The notes: generated by a model not told the origin, from the sequence alone. DNA of 64,000 nt from Diphasiastrum complanatum (GCA_029204225.1 MU832123.1:22035-86034); one strand, 5' to 3'. Shown: positions 1 through 11,733, counted from the first letter of the stretch. Made by a program: numbers and translations.

Positions 1-296
1 ATAAGAGTTTAATAGGTGATTTTTTCATAAAGGTCTATGTGTGAGATTTCATGTTGATCCGAAAGATTCATTTTTGGATTCTGAGAGGTATATAGTTTTT
101 GATGAGTATGTTGCCAAAGAGATAGATAAGTTAGGAGGTCAATTTTTTTTTTGTCTAGGTTCAATTAATTATGTAAATTACATAAATAAAGACTTTTGTG
201 ATGCCCTGAGAGAGAAGACATCAAATATATCAGATCCAGTTGTGGAGGCTTGTTTGATGTATTTTGTAAATAGCATATCGTGTATACGATGTTGTT

Positions 297-2150
297 ATGG
301 GCCAGATCTCAGTTAGTCACGATGTTGTCTTTCTTGAAGACAAGTATCACGATTTCAAACAGAAGCAGCCATTACAAGAGCATGCCATAGCAGCTCCATC
401 CTCCATCGATAGGAAACGACCTACGACTATTCAAACAATGGAGTTCATCCCTACGGCTCCACTTATCGTCGATGGGCCTAGACCCATGATTGTTCAACCA
501 CAAGATGCTACGATCCCAGTCATTCACCAAGGAGAATCATCCACTCAAGCACCTACAGTTAGAAGGTCTACAAGACAACAAAGCAACCTGATCGTTACAC
601 CCCTCAAACATTCGTCAATCATGAAGAACCTACCACTGTTGTAGAAGCACTGTCAATGCCCGATGCAGACAAATGGAAAGCTGTCATGAATGCTGAGTAT
701 CAGTCCTTAATGAAGAACAAGACCTGGAGTCTTGTCAATCCTCCTATAGGTCGAAAACCAATTGACTCCAAGTGGATCTTTGAGCTGAAGCTTAAACCAG
801 ATGAATCAATATCCGAAAGGAAAGCTAGACTGGTTGTTAAAGGATTTGAACAAGTATATGAGATAGACTACACTGAGACCTTTAGTCCAGTGGTAAAGCA
901 TCAATCTATTTGTACCTTATTGGCTATAGCTGCTGCAGAAGATCTGGACATTCACTAGATGGACATCCAGACGACATTCCTACACATATATATACAAGAA
1001 GACGTATTCATCTATCAACCAAAAGGTTACGTCCTTCAAGGCAAGGAGCATTTAGTATGTAAATTGCATAATGCCTTATACGGTCTGAAGCAAGCTTCGA
1101 GGGTCTGGTATGATAGAATAAATCATTTCTTATTGTAGCACGACTTTACCTCCTGATCCGTAGATTCAAATGTGTATCTAAAATGAAAAGGACCAAGCTA
1201 TGTCATAATAGCACTATACATTGATGATTCCCTAATCATCAACAATTTAAATCAGTTATTGTTAGAAACCAAATCCTTACTCTCATCAAAGTTCGAGATG
1301 ACTGATTTAGGTCAAGTCCATTACCTTCACGGTATGGAGATCAGCAGAGATCGCGTGAGCAGAAGGATCACCATAACAATCTTATCTAATCAATGCACTC
1401 CGCAAATATGGCATGGAGGATTGCAAACCCATAGATACTCCTATGGATCCAAGATGCAAGCTATCCAAAGACATGTGCCCCAAAACGAAGGCAGATCAGC
1501 AAGAAATGTGCAAGTACCCCTATCAGTCAGTCATAGGTTCTATCATGTACTCTATGATCTACACATGACCTGATCTTGCATATGTTGTAAGCACATTGTC
1601 GCAATTCATGTCTACTACAAGCCTACAACACTGGAAAGCTTTGCAAAGAGTTCTAAAGTACATTCAAGCCTCAAGGCACTATGCCTTGAGTTATAACGGC
1701 AACACAGAAGTTGCACTCACACTGACTACCTATTCAGATTTCGATTGGGCAGGAGACGTGGATACCAGAGAATCCACATCAGGTTATATTTGTTTCCTTG
1801 CAAGAGGACCCATTTCATGGAACATCAGAAAGTAGAAATGCATTTCGTTGTCCTCTACAGAATTTGAATACATTGCAGCTACATCAACAGTGAAGGAGAT
1901 CATTTGACTGAGGAGGCTGCTGCAGGATCTGCAATTCCCACAGATTGGTCCAACAATACTCCAGTGCAACAATCAGAGCTGCATAGCTCTATCTCTAAAT
2001 TCACATACTCATGCTAGAACTAAACACATAGAAGTTCAGTTCCATTTTCTTAGAGAAAAAGTTCAGAACCAAGATGTTGTACTAAGTTACTGTCATACAG
2101 ACAGTATGTTGGCTGATATTTTGACAAAGCCATTGTCTAGAGATATCTAA
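297..2150 (+). pseudogene. Degenerate Ty1/copia pol (integrase C-terminus, RT, RNase H)
   Basis: This is the 3' half of a copia polyprotein; gag, protease and the integrase catalytic core are absent. It starts with the integrase tail (SHDVVFLE, about 310-345), shifts frame near 645, and continues as reverse transcriptase (KWKAVMNAEYQSL; KARLVVKGFEQVYEIDYTETF, 656-957). A TAG at 956-958 stands where relatives have Gln before MD, and further stops follow. The RT active site reads YIDD rather than YVDD (about 1220). RNase H follows (DWAGDVDTRESTSGY, about 1745-1785) and the frame ends with DILTKPLSRDI and TAA at 2148-2150. Multiple stops and frameshifts make it non-functional. The sequence at 1-296 is not recognisably copia. 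Confidence 0.9.
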
Positions 2151-2928
2151 CTCCTACTCATCCCAACAGCCCTTCTTCCTTTTCTAATTTTTACTCTCTC
2201 AAATGTAACCTGTAGAAAATAAACTGTTTTTCAACAATCTGCATATTTGAACTAATTGTCGCCACAGTCTGCATTTTTACTCGAGTTTTTCCATGGGTGA
2301 AAAGCTCGACACTTGACACTGTCGCTTTTTTTTTTTTGCCTTAATTTGCAAGTGTTTAGCGACACTTATCTAAGTTGTTTTTGGGCCAATCAGACACTTT
2401 CAGAAAAGTGACACTTTTTGTGAAAAATGCGACAGTGCATTTTTACATGCTGATAGGCGACAATTAGGGCAAAAAGCGACATTGCATTTTTACATGCAGT
2501 TTCTGACAGGCGGAAAAGGCGAAAAATGCAACACTACATTTTTCCTCGCAGTTTTCGATAGGTGACAAAAAGGCAAAAAACTCGACACTGCAGTTTTACA
2601 TAGGATATTACACAGGCGACAATACAAATTTACACGGGATATTACACAAGCGACACTCTGCAGAAACACATAGTATTTCATGTACAGACTGTCTACGTCT
2701 TCACGCTTCAATAACAACTGTCTAATTAGGCAGTTAATCAGTTGTTAAGCAATTTTGTAAATGTAAAACTAGAATAATGCAAGATCTTCCAGCTGCTATA
2801 AATGTAAATGAGCGATTGAAGATGTTATCAGACCATATAACAGTCATTGTAAGTGTCATCATAAGTCATATGACAGAGATCAAACGACCAGAACGGGTCT
2901 TACAGTAGCTGACTCCTTAGAGTTAGTG

Positions 2929-2964
<36 letters not shown>

Positions 2965-3070
2965 GAACATTAGCTATCATCTTGAGTCTGTAAGTAGGAT
3001 CACGCGCTTATCAGCACAATTGTATTGTGATATGATCGTTGTGTTTACAACTTTATTATACAGATTCGCT
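2151..3070 (+). other. Probable 3' LTR region of the copia remnant, with U3 repeats
   Basis: This follows directly after the pol stop. About 2320-2670 holds five or more diverged copies of a motif of the form GCGACACTGCATTTTTAC plus TTCTGACAGGCGAAAAA, spaced roughly 45-50 bp. A TATA-like CTATAAAT lies near 2795-2803 and an (AT)n run at 2932-2960. The order (tandem U3 motifs, then TATA) fits an LTR promoter read on the + strand. I could not find matching TG...CA ends, and the 5' LTR is outside the window, so the boundaries are inferred. Confidence 0.4.
2932..2960. repeat. (AT)n microsatellite
   Basis: About 14 perfect TA dinucleotides within the LTR-like region. Confidence 0.9.
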
Positions 3071-3927
3071 ATTGTTCTACATCCTTTTGCATTCTTGTTG
3101 AATGATAACTCTCACTCCTCTTACACAAACACTATTATCAGATAATTGTATGGTTGTCTTTGACGCCTAAATTGATTCTACATTCTCTTCATACCAGGTT
3201 ATTAGTATTAGAGGATTGCATGGTTGTCTCAAACAGCTAATCATTTTTCCCAGCAATCTTTCTTTCACGATAGTCTATGACTCCTACACTGATAATCTGA
3301 TTCAATGCAAAGAACAGCTCATAAAGCTCCATTCTCTAAGTAATCCACGATCCTGCTATCAAGAATTCTTTGTTTCATTAGTTGACATCAATCCAAACAT
3401 CAACCGATGTGGTATCAGAACTGATAATTCTACATGCATCGCCCACATCGAGTTATGTTACATAGAAGCCACTATGTCAAGAATTGATTGGGCCACATGG
3501 ACATAAAAAACGAGGAAAAAAAAAAAGTTCGTAACAAACAGCTCTTCTAAGTTTGAGAACTCCTGTAATTGACCAAACGCCATCTATGATTGGGCCACGC
3601 TTCTGGTTAAGGAGTTACAAGCCACTTTTAAATGTCTTTCTCGGATCACCTACGATGGTCTGGTTACCACCCCCAACAACTAGTCCATCCCAACCACCTC
3701 CCAAAGACACACTCGTGCAACTGGTTGCAGGCCAACAGTCGCCAACTTTCACCCTATCCCCTAGTCCCTCTCTCATCCACGCACATTCTAGCCCCACATG
3801 CACTAGCCCTTCCGAACTCCTCCTCCTTTCTTAATATCACGTCCCCCACTCCTAGCCCCATCTGTCCAGCCGTCAGTTCTCCCATCTCATCCATTGTCGC
3901 AACATCCACTTCTTCCTCCATCACAAC
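3071..3927. other. No gene recognised; one primer-site-like motif
   Basis: No coding similarity is seen. TGGTATCAGAAC at about 3411-3422 resembles the copia primer site with one change, but no LTR can be placed in front of it. The Pro/Ser-rich stretch at 3640-3930 is open in several frames because of CCA/TCC-rich composition and is not accepted as a gene. Confidence 0.4.
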
Positions 3928-4456
3928 TGTGAAAAATTGTCAAAAATCTATCTTGGTTATTTTATGATTTTATGTTTGTGAATATATTTCACATGTGTGG
4001 AGCATGTTCCCACATGTGTAAAATAGTTAGAAATAGTTTATAATGTTGACTTTAGGGGTATCATAAAGATTGCTGGTCAAACATCTTCGTGTCACTAGGT
4101 GATAGAGCCAATTTTGGCTTTAGAGGTCAAATGGTCAAGTACACATGTTTTGTCATGATTAGGCCAAAATTAAATTGTGATGTAACTCAAGCTAGTTAGG
4201 TTGCTTACACATGTCAAGTTTAGATTTGATGAGTGATGCCCCCTTTTAGTGGCAAAAGTCAAAGGGTCCAATCATACGAGAGAGATGTGTTGGAAGGTTC
4301 CAATCAAAAGTGAGGGAATGCATGTAGAATGGTCTTTTTGCCTTAGATCTTGTCATTGATCTTGGATTTCAATCAATAGGTGATCTGTAGTGCATGAGCC
4401 AAGCTTAGGAGATCAATTTCACCATTAGGACATTCCCATATGTGTGAATCTTCACA
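3928..4456 (+). mobile_element. 5' LTR of a truncated copia element, family C
   Basis: The LTR starts TGTGAAAAATTGTC and ends GAATCTTCACA; the termini are an inverted repeat (TGTGAA/TTCACA) and a primer-binding site follows with no gap. It matches the family-C LTR split across 54237-54459 and 60618-61218 but lacks roughly 300 bp present there, between the shared GTGAGGGA and ATGCATGTAGAATGG. It also carries CACATGTG dyads (about 3990 and 4010). At 4145-4156 it holds the uninterrupted sequence CATGTTTTGTCA, which is the empty-site counterpart of the point where element D inserted in the other copy. Confidence 0.85.
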
Positions 4457-4469
4457 TGGTATCAAAGCC
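4457..4469 (+). other. Primer-binding site (initiator-Met tRNA type) of family C
   Basis: TGGTATCAAAGCC directly abuts the LTR end; it differs from the usual TGGTATCAGAGCC at one base. Plant copia elements commonly prime from the 3' end of initiator-Met tRNA. Confidence 0.85.
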
Positions 4470-5140
4470 TACCTAAGCTTTTGATGCATCTATCCACCAT
4501 AGTCTCAAAATTTTTCATGAAAATCTAGATCTAGAGAGTGTTGATTGCATCTCCCATGCTATCTCAAGGAAATTTGGATCAAAAGGGTTAATTATCATAA
4601 TGATTGAATCATTTCAGGTACTGTATGGAATTACCTACTCAGACATGTGTGAAGTACAGCCAAGTTCATTTGGAAAGTTCTCTTCCAAGTTAGATCTAAA
4701 TTTGGTGCTAGATAGCTTGTTTGAAAGCTAGTTTTGTCTAGTTTTTGTAGCAATTTGTTTCAATCCATTTGGTGAGCCAATCAAAAGTTATAAGCTTTTG
4801 AAGAGGGCTAGGTAGGGCACCTAGACCTATGTGGACACATTTGGTTTGATCATATCTTGATAGTTTGACCAAAAAAATCAAGAAAAGGCTTGCCAATGTC
4901 ATCTATTTGAGATCTAGTCATCATTTTGAGGTCATAGCCACTTTCTTTCATACAATTGGCTTGTATTAGAGTGATTTGTGGATTCTTGGAGTGTTTCACA
5001 TGTGCCAAAGATAGTTTGACCCAAACCTTGCCTATACTCCATCGATTGATGAGAGGATGATCTAGTTTGAGAGAGATTGGTAGAGCTAGTGAGATCCATT
5101 TCACATTTTGTTGCAAGATCTTGTAGAGGAGTTGGTAGTA
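4470..5140 (+). mobile_element. Untranslated leader of truncated family-C copia
   Basis: The stretch after the primer site is AT-rich and has no long open frame. By comparison with element D, whose leader is about 800 bp, it is most simply the leader of the same element. No gag follows, so the element is cut off near 5.1-5.3 kb. The 3' limit is not defined by any repeat. Confidence 0.45.
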
Positions 5141-5696
5141 CACCTTTATTGGATCCTATAGTGAGAGAAAAACAACATAAGGACTTTGGCTATTTTTGCG
5201 ATGTTTTCGGGAGTCCTCCACTCTATTTTATTGCCGGACTTTGTGCCATCATTAATTTTTCTCAAGATCGACACTTCCAATCATATTGTAGTAACAATAG
5301 CTCCAGTCTGATGTAGCTCAAACTCCAATCTTCCTCAACCTCAATACAAGTTAGAACTTTATTGAAAATTATGTCAATATCCTTTCATTGAGAGTATCCA
5401 TTTTCCTCAATGTCTGGATCAAGTGGCACCCATTTATTTTCAACCATTTTCCATCGCTGGTAATAGAAGCAAAGGCTCAACGTTTGTTTTTCTATCTGAT
5501 AATGAAAGCACATGGAAGACATTTTGATTCTGCATTCTATATCTCCATTTGATTTCTTATCTCATCTCTCATCCATAAGCTCAGATAATAAACTATCAAA
5601 TAAATTCTTACATACAAACATAGTTGGAGTTTTATATACATTGACACTTGAAAAAAAATCCACAAATATATTCAATGTGACAAACGAATTTAATGA

Positions 5697-5782
5697 AACT
5701 ATTTTTGAGCCTGTACTTATCTTTAACGAATTTAATTGAACTATTTTTGAGCATGTACTTATCTTTAATGAATTTCTTACGT
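5697..5782. repeat. 43-bp direct duplication
   Basis: ACTATTTTTGAGC, then TGTACTTATCTTTAA and GAATTT, occur twice in tandem with about three differences. Confidence 0.7.
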
Positions 5783-5836
5783 CATTATACAACTTACAAC
5801 GAAATGAGAGATTTAAATTTGAGTGTATCAATACGA

Positions 5837-6335
5837 TCAACACCCGTTCTCGTATGTAGAGGGCAAGCTTGAAAGCAATGTCATAATTGTGTCTTGATCG
5901 TCGATGATCGATTCGACAACGGCCATCTGTTGCAAGAGATTCTTAAACTGGTTATTGTGATTTTGAAGTGAATCATCATTTGACATCTTGAGAGTGACGA
6001 ATTTTCTTCTTAGACGTAACTTGGAAGTTACGTCTCTCACATCATATAGTGAGCTCAGGATGTTTCATACTTATTTCGAAGTTTGAGCTTCAGATATGTG
6101 CCCAATTTGAGTGTCTCATATATTGAGGATAATAAGCGCAAAAGTTTACCATCCTTTGACTTTCCCTTTGAGTCAGATGTGCCCCCTTCAAGCTTCACTT
6201 CGATACCTATGACAACAACCCATAATTCATTGGCGATTAGCAAGGTCTTCATCATAAATTACCACAAATAGTAATTGGATCCATTCAGCTTGTCTGCGAT
6301 GAGACCGACTTTACTTTGAGAATCCATCTAGAACT
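5837..6335 (-). pseudogene. Copia gag fragment, family B
   Basis: Read on the minus strand from about 6330, this gives the N-terminal half of a copia gag (LIADKLNGSNY near the start; MRDVTSKLRLRRKF; DDQDTIMTLLSSLPSTYEN near 5870-5840). The same order of motifs occurs in element B at 22382-23002, so this is a second copy of that family. Stops and a frameshift interrupt it, and it ends abruptly at about 5837 with no zinc knuckle or pol downstream. Function is lost. Confidence 0.8.
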
Positions 6336-6543
6336 TTAGTCTGTCAATTAAATTGATGACTTTAAGCATGATGTCGTGCGACACTACAATTGGAAATCAA
6401 TTATCTGATACTGAAATTTGATACCACAAATTGAAGAATTAAGAGCGGGTATGCTCTAATGTGATACTATAAAAAGTATCTAATGATATCTCTTTGATAT
6501 TGTGAAAGATATCAAGTAGTAGAGCTTTGGTGTAACAGTATAC

Positions 6544-6555
6544 GCTCTAATACCA
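6544..6555 (-). other. Primer-binding site of truncated family-B copia
   Basis: The minus strand reads TGGTATTAGAGC, one base from the consensus, and lies between the gag fragment and an LTR whose end reads CCAACA. Confidence 0.8.
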
Positions 6556-7310
6556 TGTTGGAAAGAGGGAGGTGAAATGAGTTGGTTTGACAAGACGAAG
6601 GTTGTAAACGACTTATCGAATGCAACGGAATAAGCCTTCTTTCCTAATGCATGACTACGCCCATCAATTTGAACAAAGCTATGATGACAGACGTCACATT
6701 CAATCTTTTAGCAATATAATTTGAAATCATTAGCACTAAAGTGATTTTGTAGCCAATGCATGACTATGCCTATCAATTTGAACAAAGCTATAATGACAAA
6801 CATCACATTCAATCTTTTAGCAACTAAATTTGAAATCGTTGGCACTAAAGTGATTTTGTAGCAACTAAATTTGAAATCATTAGCACTCAATTGATTTCGT
6901 TGATGTATTCAACAAAATAAACGAAACAATAAGAGATTTATCAGTTACAAATAACTACAGAGAAGCATGGAATCTGACATGATACTGAACGCAATAAGAA
7001 AGATAGATTGATTAAGTAAGTAGCATGCACAAATCAAATGATGAGAGCACAAAATAATAATGGAGAAAATCGCGCACTCTAAGCTATCTCTGAGTAACTG
7101 AAAACTCTGTCTGATGCACTTCCGCTGATAAGCAGTAAGCACGAGCAACATAAAACTGAACTAAGATAGAAATTAAGCTTTTCTAAGATAGTATTTGATG
7201 ATCAGCTATTTATACTAAAGCAATTAACGCGTATCCAGTAGGACAACTAATCAAGCCACAGTCGCAATTGGTAAATGGCCATAATGCACTGGCATCCATC
7301 CAGTTAGGAC
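6556..7310 (-). mobile_element. 5' LTR (partial) of truncated family-B copia
   Basis: The plus strand starts TGTTGGAAAG at the primer site. It shares with the complete family-B LTR (23211-24285) the blocks GCATGACTATGCCTATCAATTT, ACTGAACGCAATAA, GCTATCTCTGAG and CTGATAAGCAGTA in the same order. Similarity fades after about 7310, so the outer end is lost. It contains a tandem duplication of about 108 bp (6642-6749 and 6750-6859) plus a partial third copy to about 6897. Confidence 0.7.
6642..6897. repeat. 108-bp tandem duplication within a family-B LTR
   Basis: Units run from TAATGCATGACTA/CCAATGCATGACTA to GTGATTTTGTAG. Two full copies and the last third of another are present. The complete family-B LTR at 23.2-24.3 kb has a single copy, so the duplication arose in this copy. 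Confidence 0.75.
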
Positions 7311-7465
7311 TTCCGAAAAATTTACTTGCAAAGCAGTTAGGGCAGGACAAAGTTTACTCATAACACGACAAAGTTTCAGGCCAAACCATGTATTAAACTC
7401 ATGGAAAACTTGTGTAAAGCTTTTTACCATTTTAATGGCTTCACATGGGCTCAGAAAGGCATCAC

Positions 7466-8310
7466 CTACGTGTGAAAATGTCATAATCATGCTTGATCTA
7501 GGCCAAATCTATGTTCATATCATCATTACACATGTGTGGAGCCTGTTCCCACGTGTGAATTAAATGCATATATCATTTAGATTAATCATACAGGTTGTCC
7601 ATACCATTTGATTTGAGATCTAGTGGCTAAAATGGCCAAAATCTAGTTTTCTAGTTATATGCCACTTGGCACCTTTTTATTGGTAGAATGTGCTACATCA
7701 TAAGTTTAGGAGTGATCTCCCATGTGTAGAGACACTCACATGTGTGGAAGAATTAGTAGAACTCGAGTTCAGACTTGTAGAAGATTTTTATCTAGGTTCT
7801 TATATATTAGGAAGATTGCCCAAAATTAAGGAGGTGGCTTAAATCATGGAAGTCATGGACCATGTGCCAAGTTTGATGTGATTGATGGATCCTTTGGTGA
7901 CTAGGCACCCTCACACGTGCCAGATCAGGTGACTTAGCAGCAGCTCGAGGTCCCACTCATGTATATGTAGAGCCTCATTTGGCCATAATCAACAAGCAAG
8001 TGAAATCTTGGTTTTGGAGCATTTCTTGAGTAATTTCACTATTTGTCTTGTGATTTTATGCTTCTATTGGATTCTAAGCTTAGTGTACTTCATTCTCTGT
8101 TGGCAGGCCATACTCTGACAGGTGTGAAACCCTCTCGACATAGTTTTGATCATAATCAATTGTTCTTGTTAGATTTGTTGATGTAGAATTGATCTAATGC
8201 TATCTAATCTTGTGTAGATTGGTAGATCAATCTAATCTAACACCCGCTCACTCTTGTGGATCTGATTCGGATCCATTGTTGGTTTTTATTTGATGTACTT
8301 TCACACTACG
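7466..8310 (+). mobile_element. Solo LTR related to family C, with target duplication CTACG
   Basis: The LTR body is 7471-8305: it starts TGTGAAAATG and ends GTACTTTCACA, giving a TGTGAAA/TTTCACA terminal inverted repeat. The five bases on each side (7466-7470 and 8306-8310) are identical, CTACG. No primer site or coding sequence is attached, so this is a solo LTR left by LTR-LTR recombination. Its length (835 bp) matches the complete family-C LTR (about 824 bp), and both share the block CACATGTGTGGAGC plus TGTTCCCAC near the 5' end. Confidence 0.88.
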
Positions 8311-8846
8311 TTCCGTAACTATTGTGCTTAGATTATGTTGGAATAAACAAAGGTTTGTGTTTCCAAAGACCTAGCAATCATGATAGTGGCTCCACATTTC
8401 TTAGTCACAAAGTTTATATCTTAAACTTCAACACAGTCGGTTTTTTTGTCTTTTTTCATTCACAAAAGAATATGAGACCTGGATATGGTCAAGAACTCCA
8501 GAAACAGTAAAGCACCAAAGTTCTGATACCTATTTCTCACATGTACATGTCAAACTGAACATACAGCTGGAAATAAGTCACTTAAATATGCCCATTAATT
8601 TGTAACCTTGCCAGGTTCTAGCACTAATGGCGATGGATGCACTCATTCCAGGCCTTCACCGCAAATACTCATCTGCAGCTATCCATATGCCTAGCCCTAT
8701 GGTTTTTTTCCCTTGCAAACACACACACATCACCAAATTTAAGCTTTTTGGCATAAGTTATGGGGGTTGGGACTCTGATTTCAACTCTTTCCCAGGCAAC
8801 TTGCATAAGGCAATTTTTACAATCAATCTTGCAACGGAACGTCACA

Positions 8847-8939
<93 letters not shown>

Positions 8940-9923
8940 ATCTCTCTGTAAAAAAATGATGACTGGGAAATAGATACCAAGCTCTAGGTTTACAAAGGGG
9001 TAGGGGCCATCGTAGGGGGGCGGAAGCATAGTTTCAAATCGATGGACGAACCAGCAACATAAATAAACACTTTATTGTTATCTAAGAACAAGGATTGAAT
9101 AACATAAATAAACAGCTGATTATTACTTCCATGGAAACACGATTTTGTTCATAATTGTATTTCCAAAAGCAGAGTTGGAAATCTCTGAAAACAGAATTAG
9201 AAGCACAAAGCTCTTGCACCTCTGGTACAGGTATGAAATATATTTATCAAAATCACAGCAAAAATACTGAGACTTGCCAAAAAATGTCCAGTTTGAACAG
9301 ATTATGAACAGATTACCACTAATCTAGATCAAGCAAAAGTTCAAGTAGTCCTAGCCACACGACCTCAGGTTCACTCAATCAGATTTGAAACAACGAGATT
9401 GGAATACACCAATTTTGCTACAGCACTCCAGGTTTAGTCTATCTGATTTCAAGCATTGAAAATGATTGAAAGACGATAGCCGTTCATAGTGTATAATCTC
9501 CAACAGGCAGCGCAGCAAAATTCAGGCATTTCGCAGGCAACAAGAATTCGAAGCTGAAATCCATGTCAGAGCAGATAGCACCGCATGCAATGACAACAAA
9601 CGTTTTCAGAAAACAGCAAATACCCAGTATGCAAAAAAAAAAAAAAACCATGTGTCCAACTCACAAAAGTTGGAAATAGAAATAACAAACATTTATTTAT
9701 GGTCTACAAATTAAAACCCAAACACAAGCACGTCAAAGTTAGAAATGACTAGTAAATGAATGCTAAGTCCTCCTTGCAAAGCAAGGCAGGGCCAAAAAAG
9801 TTATACAAAAGTGACGGTCAATTGTATGGGTTGGTTGAAGGCAATGATATGGAAGGAGCCGAGTAAACCCCATTTTAACATTTAAGACGTTCAAAGGCAT
9901 CAATAAGAAAAGGGCACAATATG
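8311..9923. other. No gene recognised; contains CT microsatellite
   Basis: Apart from the (CT)n tract at 8851-8937 I see only AT-rich unique-looking DNA with no supported open frame. Ser/Leu and Arg/Glu open frames across the tract are microsatellite translations. Confidence 0.5.
8851..8937. repeat. (TC)n microsatellite
   Basis: About 43 dinucleotides with one interruption (CCC near 8898). Confidence 0.97.
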
Positions 9924-10007
9924 CCCCAATGGGGTTCGCTCAATTGATTAGCTTGACATTCATAGTTTGTTTGTCCCCATATTTGAGCCCCCTTGAAAAC
10001 CAAGATG
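9924..10007 (+). mobile_element. Short tRNA-derived SINE, copy 1
   Basis: Starts CCCCAATGGGGTTCGCTCA and ends AACCAAGATG. It carries a box-A-like GCTCAATTGATTAGC and a decayed box B (TTTGAGCC), the two internal RNA polymerase III promoter elements of tRNA genes. It aligns along its length with copies at 43981-44052 (minus) and 46664-46748 (plus). Possible target duplications (ACAATATG before, CATATACC after) are too diverged to count. Confidence 0.65.
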
Positions 10008-10767
10008 CATATACCAGACCGTGACAACTAAGATATCGAGAGACATTGATATGAAAATGAGTATCATAAACCCAGAAGTGAATGATAGTGCATGCCAACC
10101 CACCCTCGTCGGAGGTGAATAATAAAGCTCTAAGATGGATGGTGCATGAACTATGAAAGCACATTCAATTGAAGCAAACTCATGGCCCCACCCTTGTCCA
10201 AGGTGAATAAACCTCCAAGAAGGTGCGCAAATTAAGAAAGCATTCATTTCAGGCAAGATCATAAGTTGGTGGGCCGGCCTTTTATGCACTCTAGCACTTT
10301 GAAGAACTTATCATTTAGACCTAATATGCGAAAATTTAGGTCTACTAGAAACAAATCTACTTTGCAACTCTTTTAATTGTTGTAAAGTTTTGTTTTTCAT
10401 GAAACCATAAAAGTGACCTACTCTTTGAATTCTTGCAAAGTTTCTCACCACACCTTATATCTTGAACTCTAGCAATATGTTCAGGATTTGATGAAAAAGA
10501 TGAAGTAATGGCAAGCTTGAAAACTAGGCTTTCTTTTATTTTGAAGACTTGACAACATTGCTTCATTCTGTAGCTTGCTTTATTAACAATGACAGATTTA
10601 GAGACTTCAGGTCGGGATGCAAGGCTGTTGTTATTCAACCGTCCTAACTTACATTGCAAATATGATAGAATTTTGAAAAATCATTAAGAACATATCAAGT
10701 TGCAAGGATCACAAAGACAATATTAAAAGTATATTATGTGTAGGTCTATTGCATAGTTGCCCAAAAA

Positions 10768-10790
10768 CACGTTTCTGGGCCAGAAACGTG
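10768..10790. repeat. Perfect 11-bp inverted repeat with 1-nt centre
   Basis: CACGTTTCTGG, G, CCAGAAACGTG. It could form a tight hairpin or bind a dimeric protein; its function is unknown. Confidence 0.9.
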
Positions 10791-11467
10791 CCATAAAAAA
10801 AAAACCATATGCAGGAGGATAGATGGGGGGAGGGTGGGCAGCTTGACTTAAACTCTGGAATTGACATGCTAACCATTTGGTATGCTTCTTAATTATCTTC
10901 AAGGGTGGGTTCAAAACCATCTGGGAATTTTTGAACAGATTCACTAATTTTTTTCTGTTTCATAGCACCAGCTAAGCATTGGAAAGAAAAAGAACAGCTT
11001 GATACATGTCAACATGAAGGTTCTTTGAAGTTTAACAATTCTTTAGCATCAAATATTTGAGTCTCTTATTTCATATTCAGAGAAGTAGAAGAGGTACTAT
11101 GCGGATGGTTTGTGTACAAAAGATTCTGCAATTCAAGTTCCAGGTATTTGTTATGTTAACTCCTTTGGGTCTATCAAAAAGTTCAAGGAAAACTAAGATC
11201 TGATATATGCAGAAACTACCTTGGCATAGTAACTGCTCATTATCGATGCAGTGATTTGACAGAAAATGGAACACATTTTCATAGAAAACTTTTAACCTTG
11301 ATAGAATCCAACATGCATTGTTGCCCCCAAATTGGACCACATTGTACCCGAAACATTCAGCAACCTACATAAATGAACTGCCCTTAATAAATGCTTGAAT
11401 TTGACACCCCATATTGCCCCCACCCAAAAAAAAAAATCAGAAGGAAAACAAAAAACAAACTCAATTC

Positions 11468-11481
11468 AGAAACGCGTTTCT
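11468..11481. repeat. 14-bp palindrome AGAAACGCGTTTCT
   Basis: Perfect dyad containing ACGCGT, the core of the MluI cell-cycle box. A second dyad with the same 12-bp core lies at 11720-11733. Confidence 0.9.
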
Positions 11482-11719
11482 AGAAATGTGGTGCACCTAT
11501 GAGTCTATTGTTAGAAGCTAGAAGGAAGTTAAAGCGGGAGGGAAACATTGGAGATGCTTTGCATGAAATAAATACAGAGTTTATTTTACCTTTTATTATG
11601 GATTTGTGTTACCAAGCATTGTTAGAAGACTTTTATGACATATGGTCCCATAACATTATTGTTTTTTTGGTTTAGGAGTGGCGATAAGAATGATTTTTTC
11701 AACTAAAGCATAGTATTGG

Positions 11720-11733
11720 TGAAACGCGTTTCA
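11720..11733. repeat. 14-bp palindrome TGAAACGCGTTTCA
   Basis: Perfect dyad with the same core (GAAACGCGTTTC) as 11468-11481, 252 bp away. Confidence 0.9.

Noticed and set aside
41..316. 91-codon frame at the left edge
   Set aside because: No recognisable motif and it overlaps the start of the copia integrase tail in a different frame.
3411..3422. TGGTATCAGAAC as a primer-binding site
   Set aside because: No LTR end or repeat can be placed directly upstream, so it may be chance.
3553..3967. Overlapping Pro/Ser-rich frames
   Set aside because: Several frames and both strands are open through CCA/TCC-rich DNA; no start context, domain or homologous copy.
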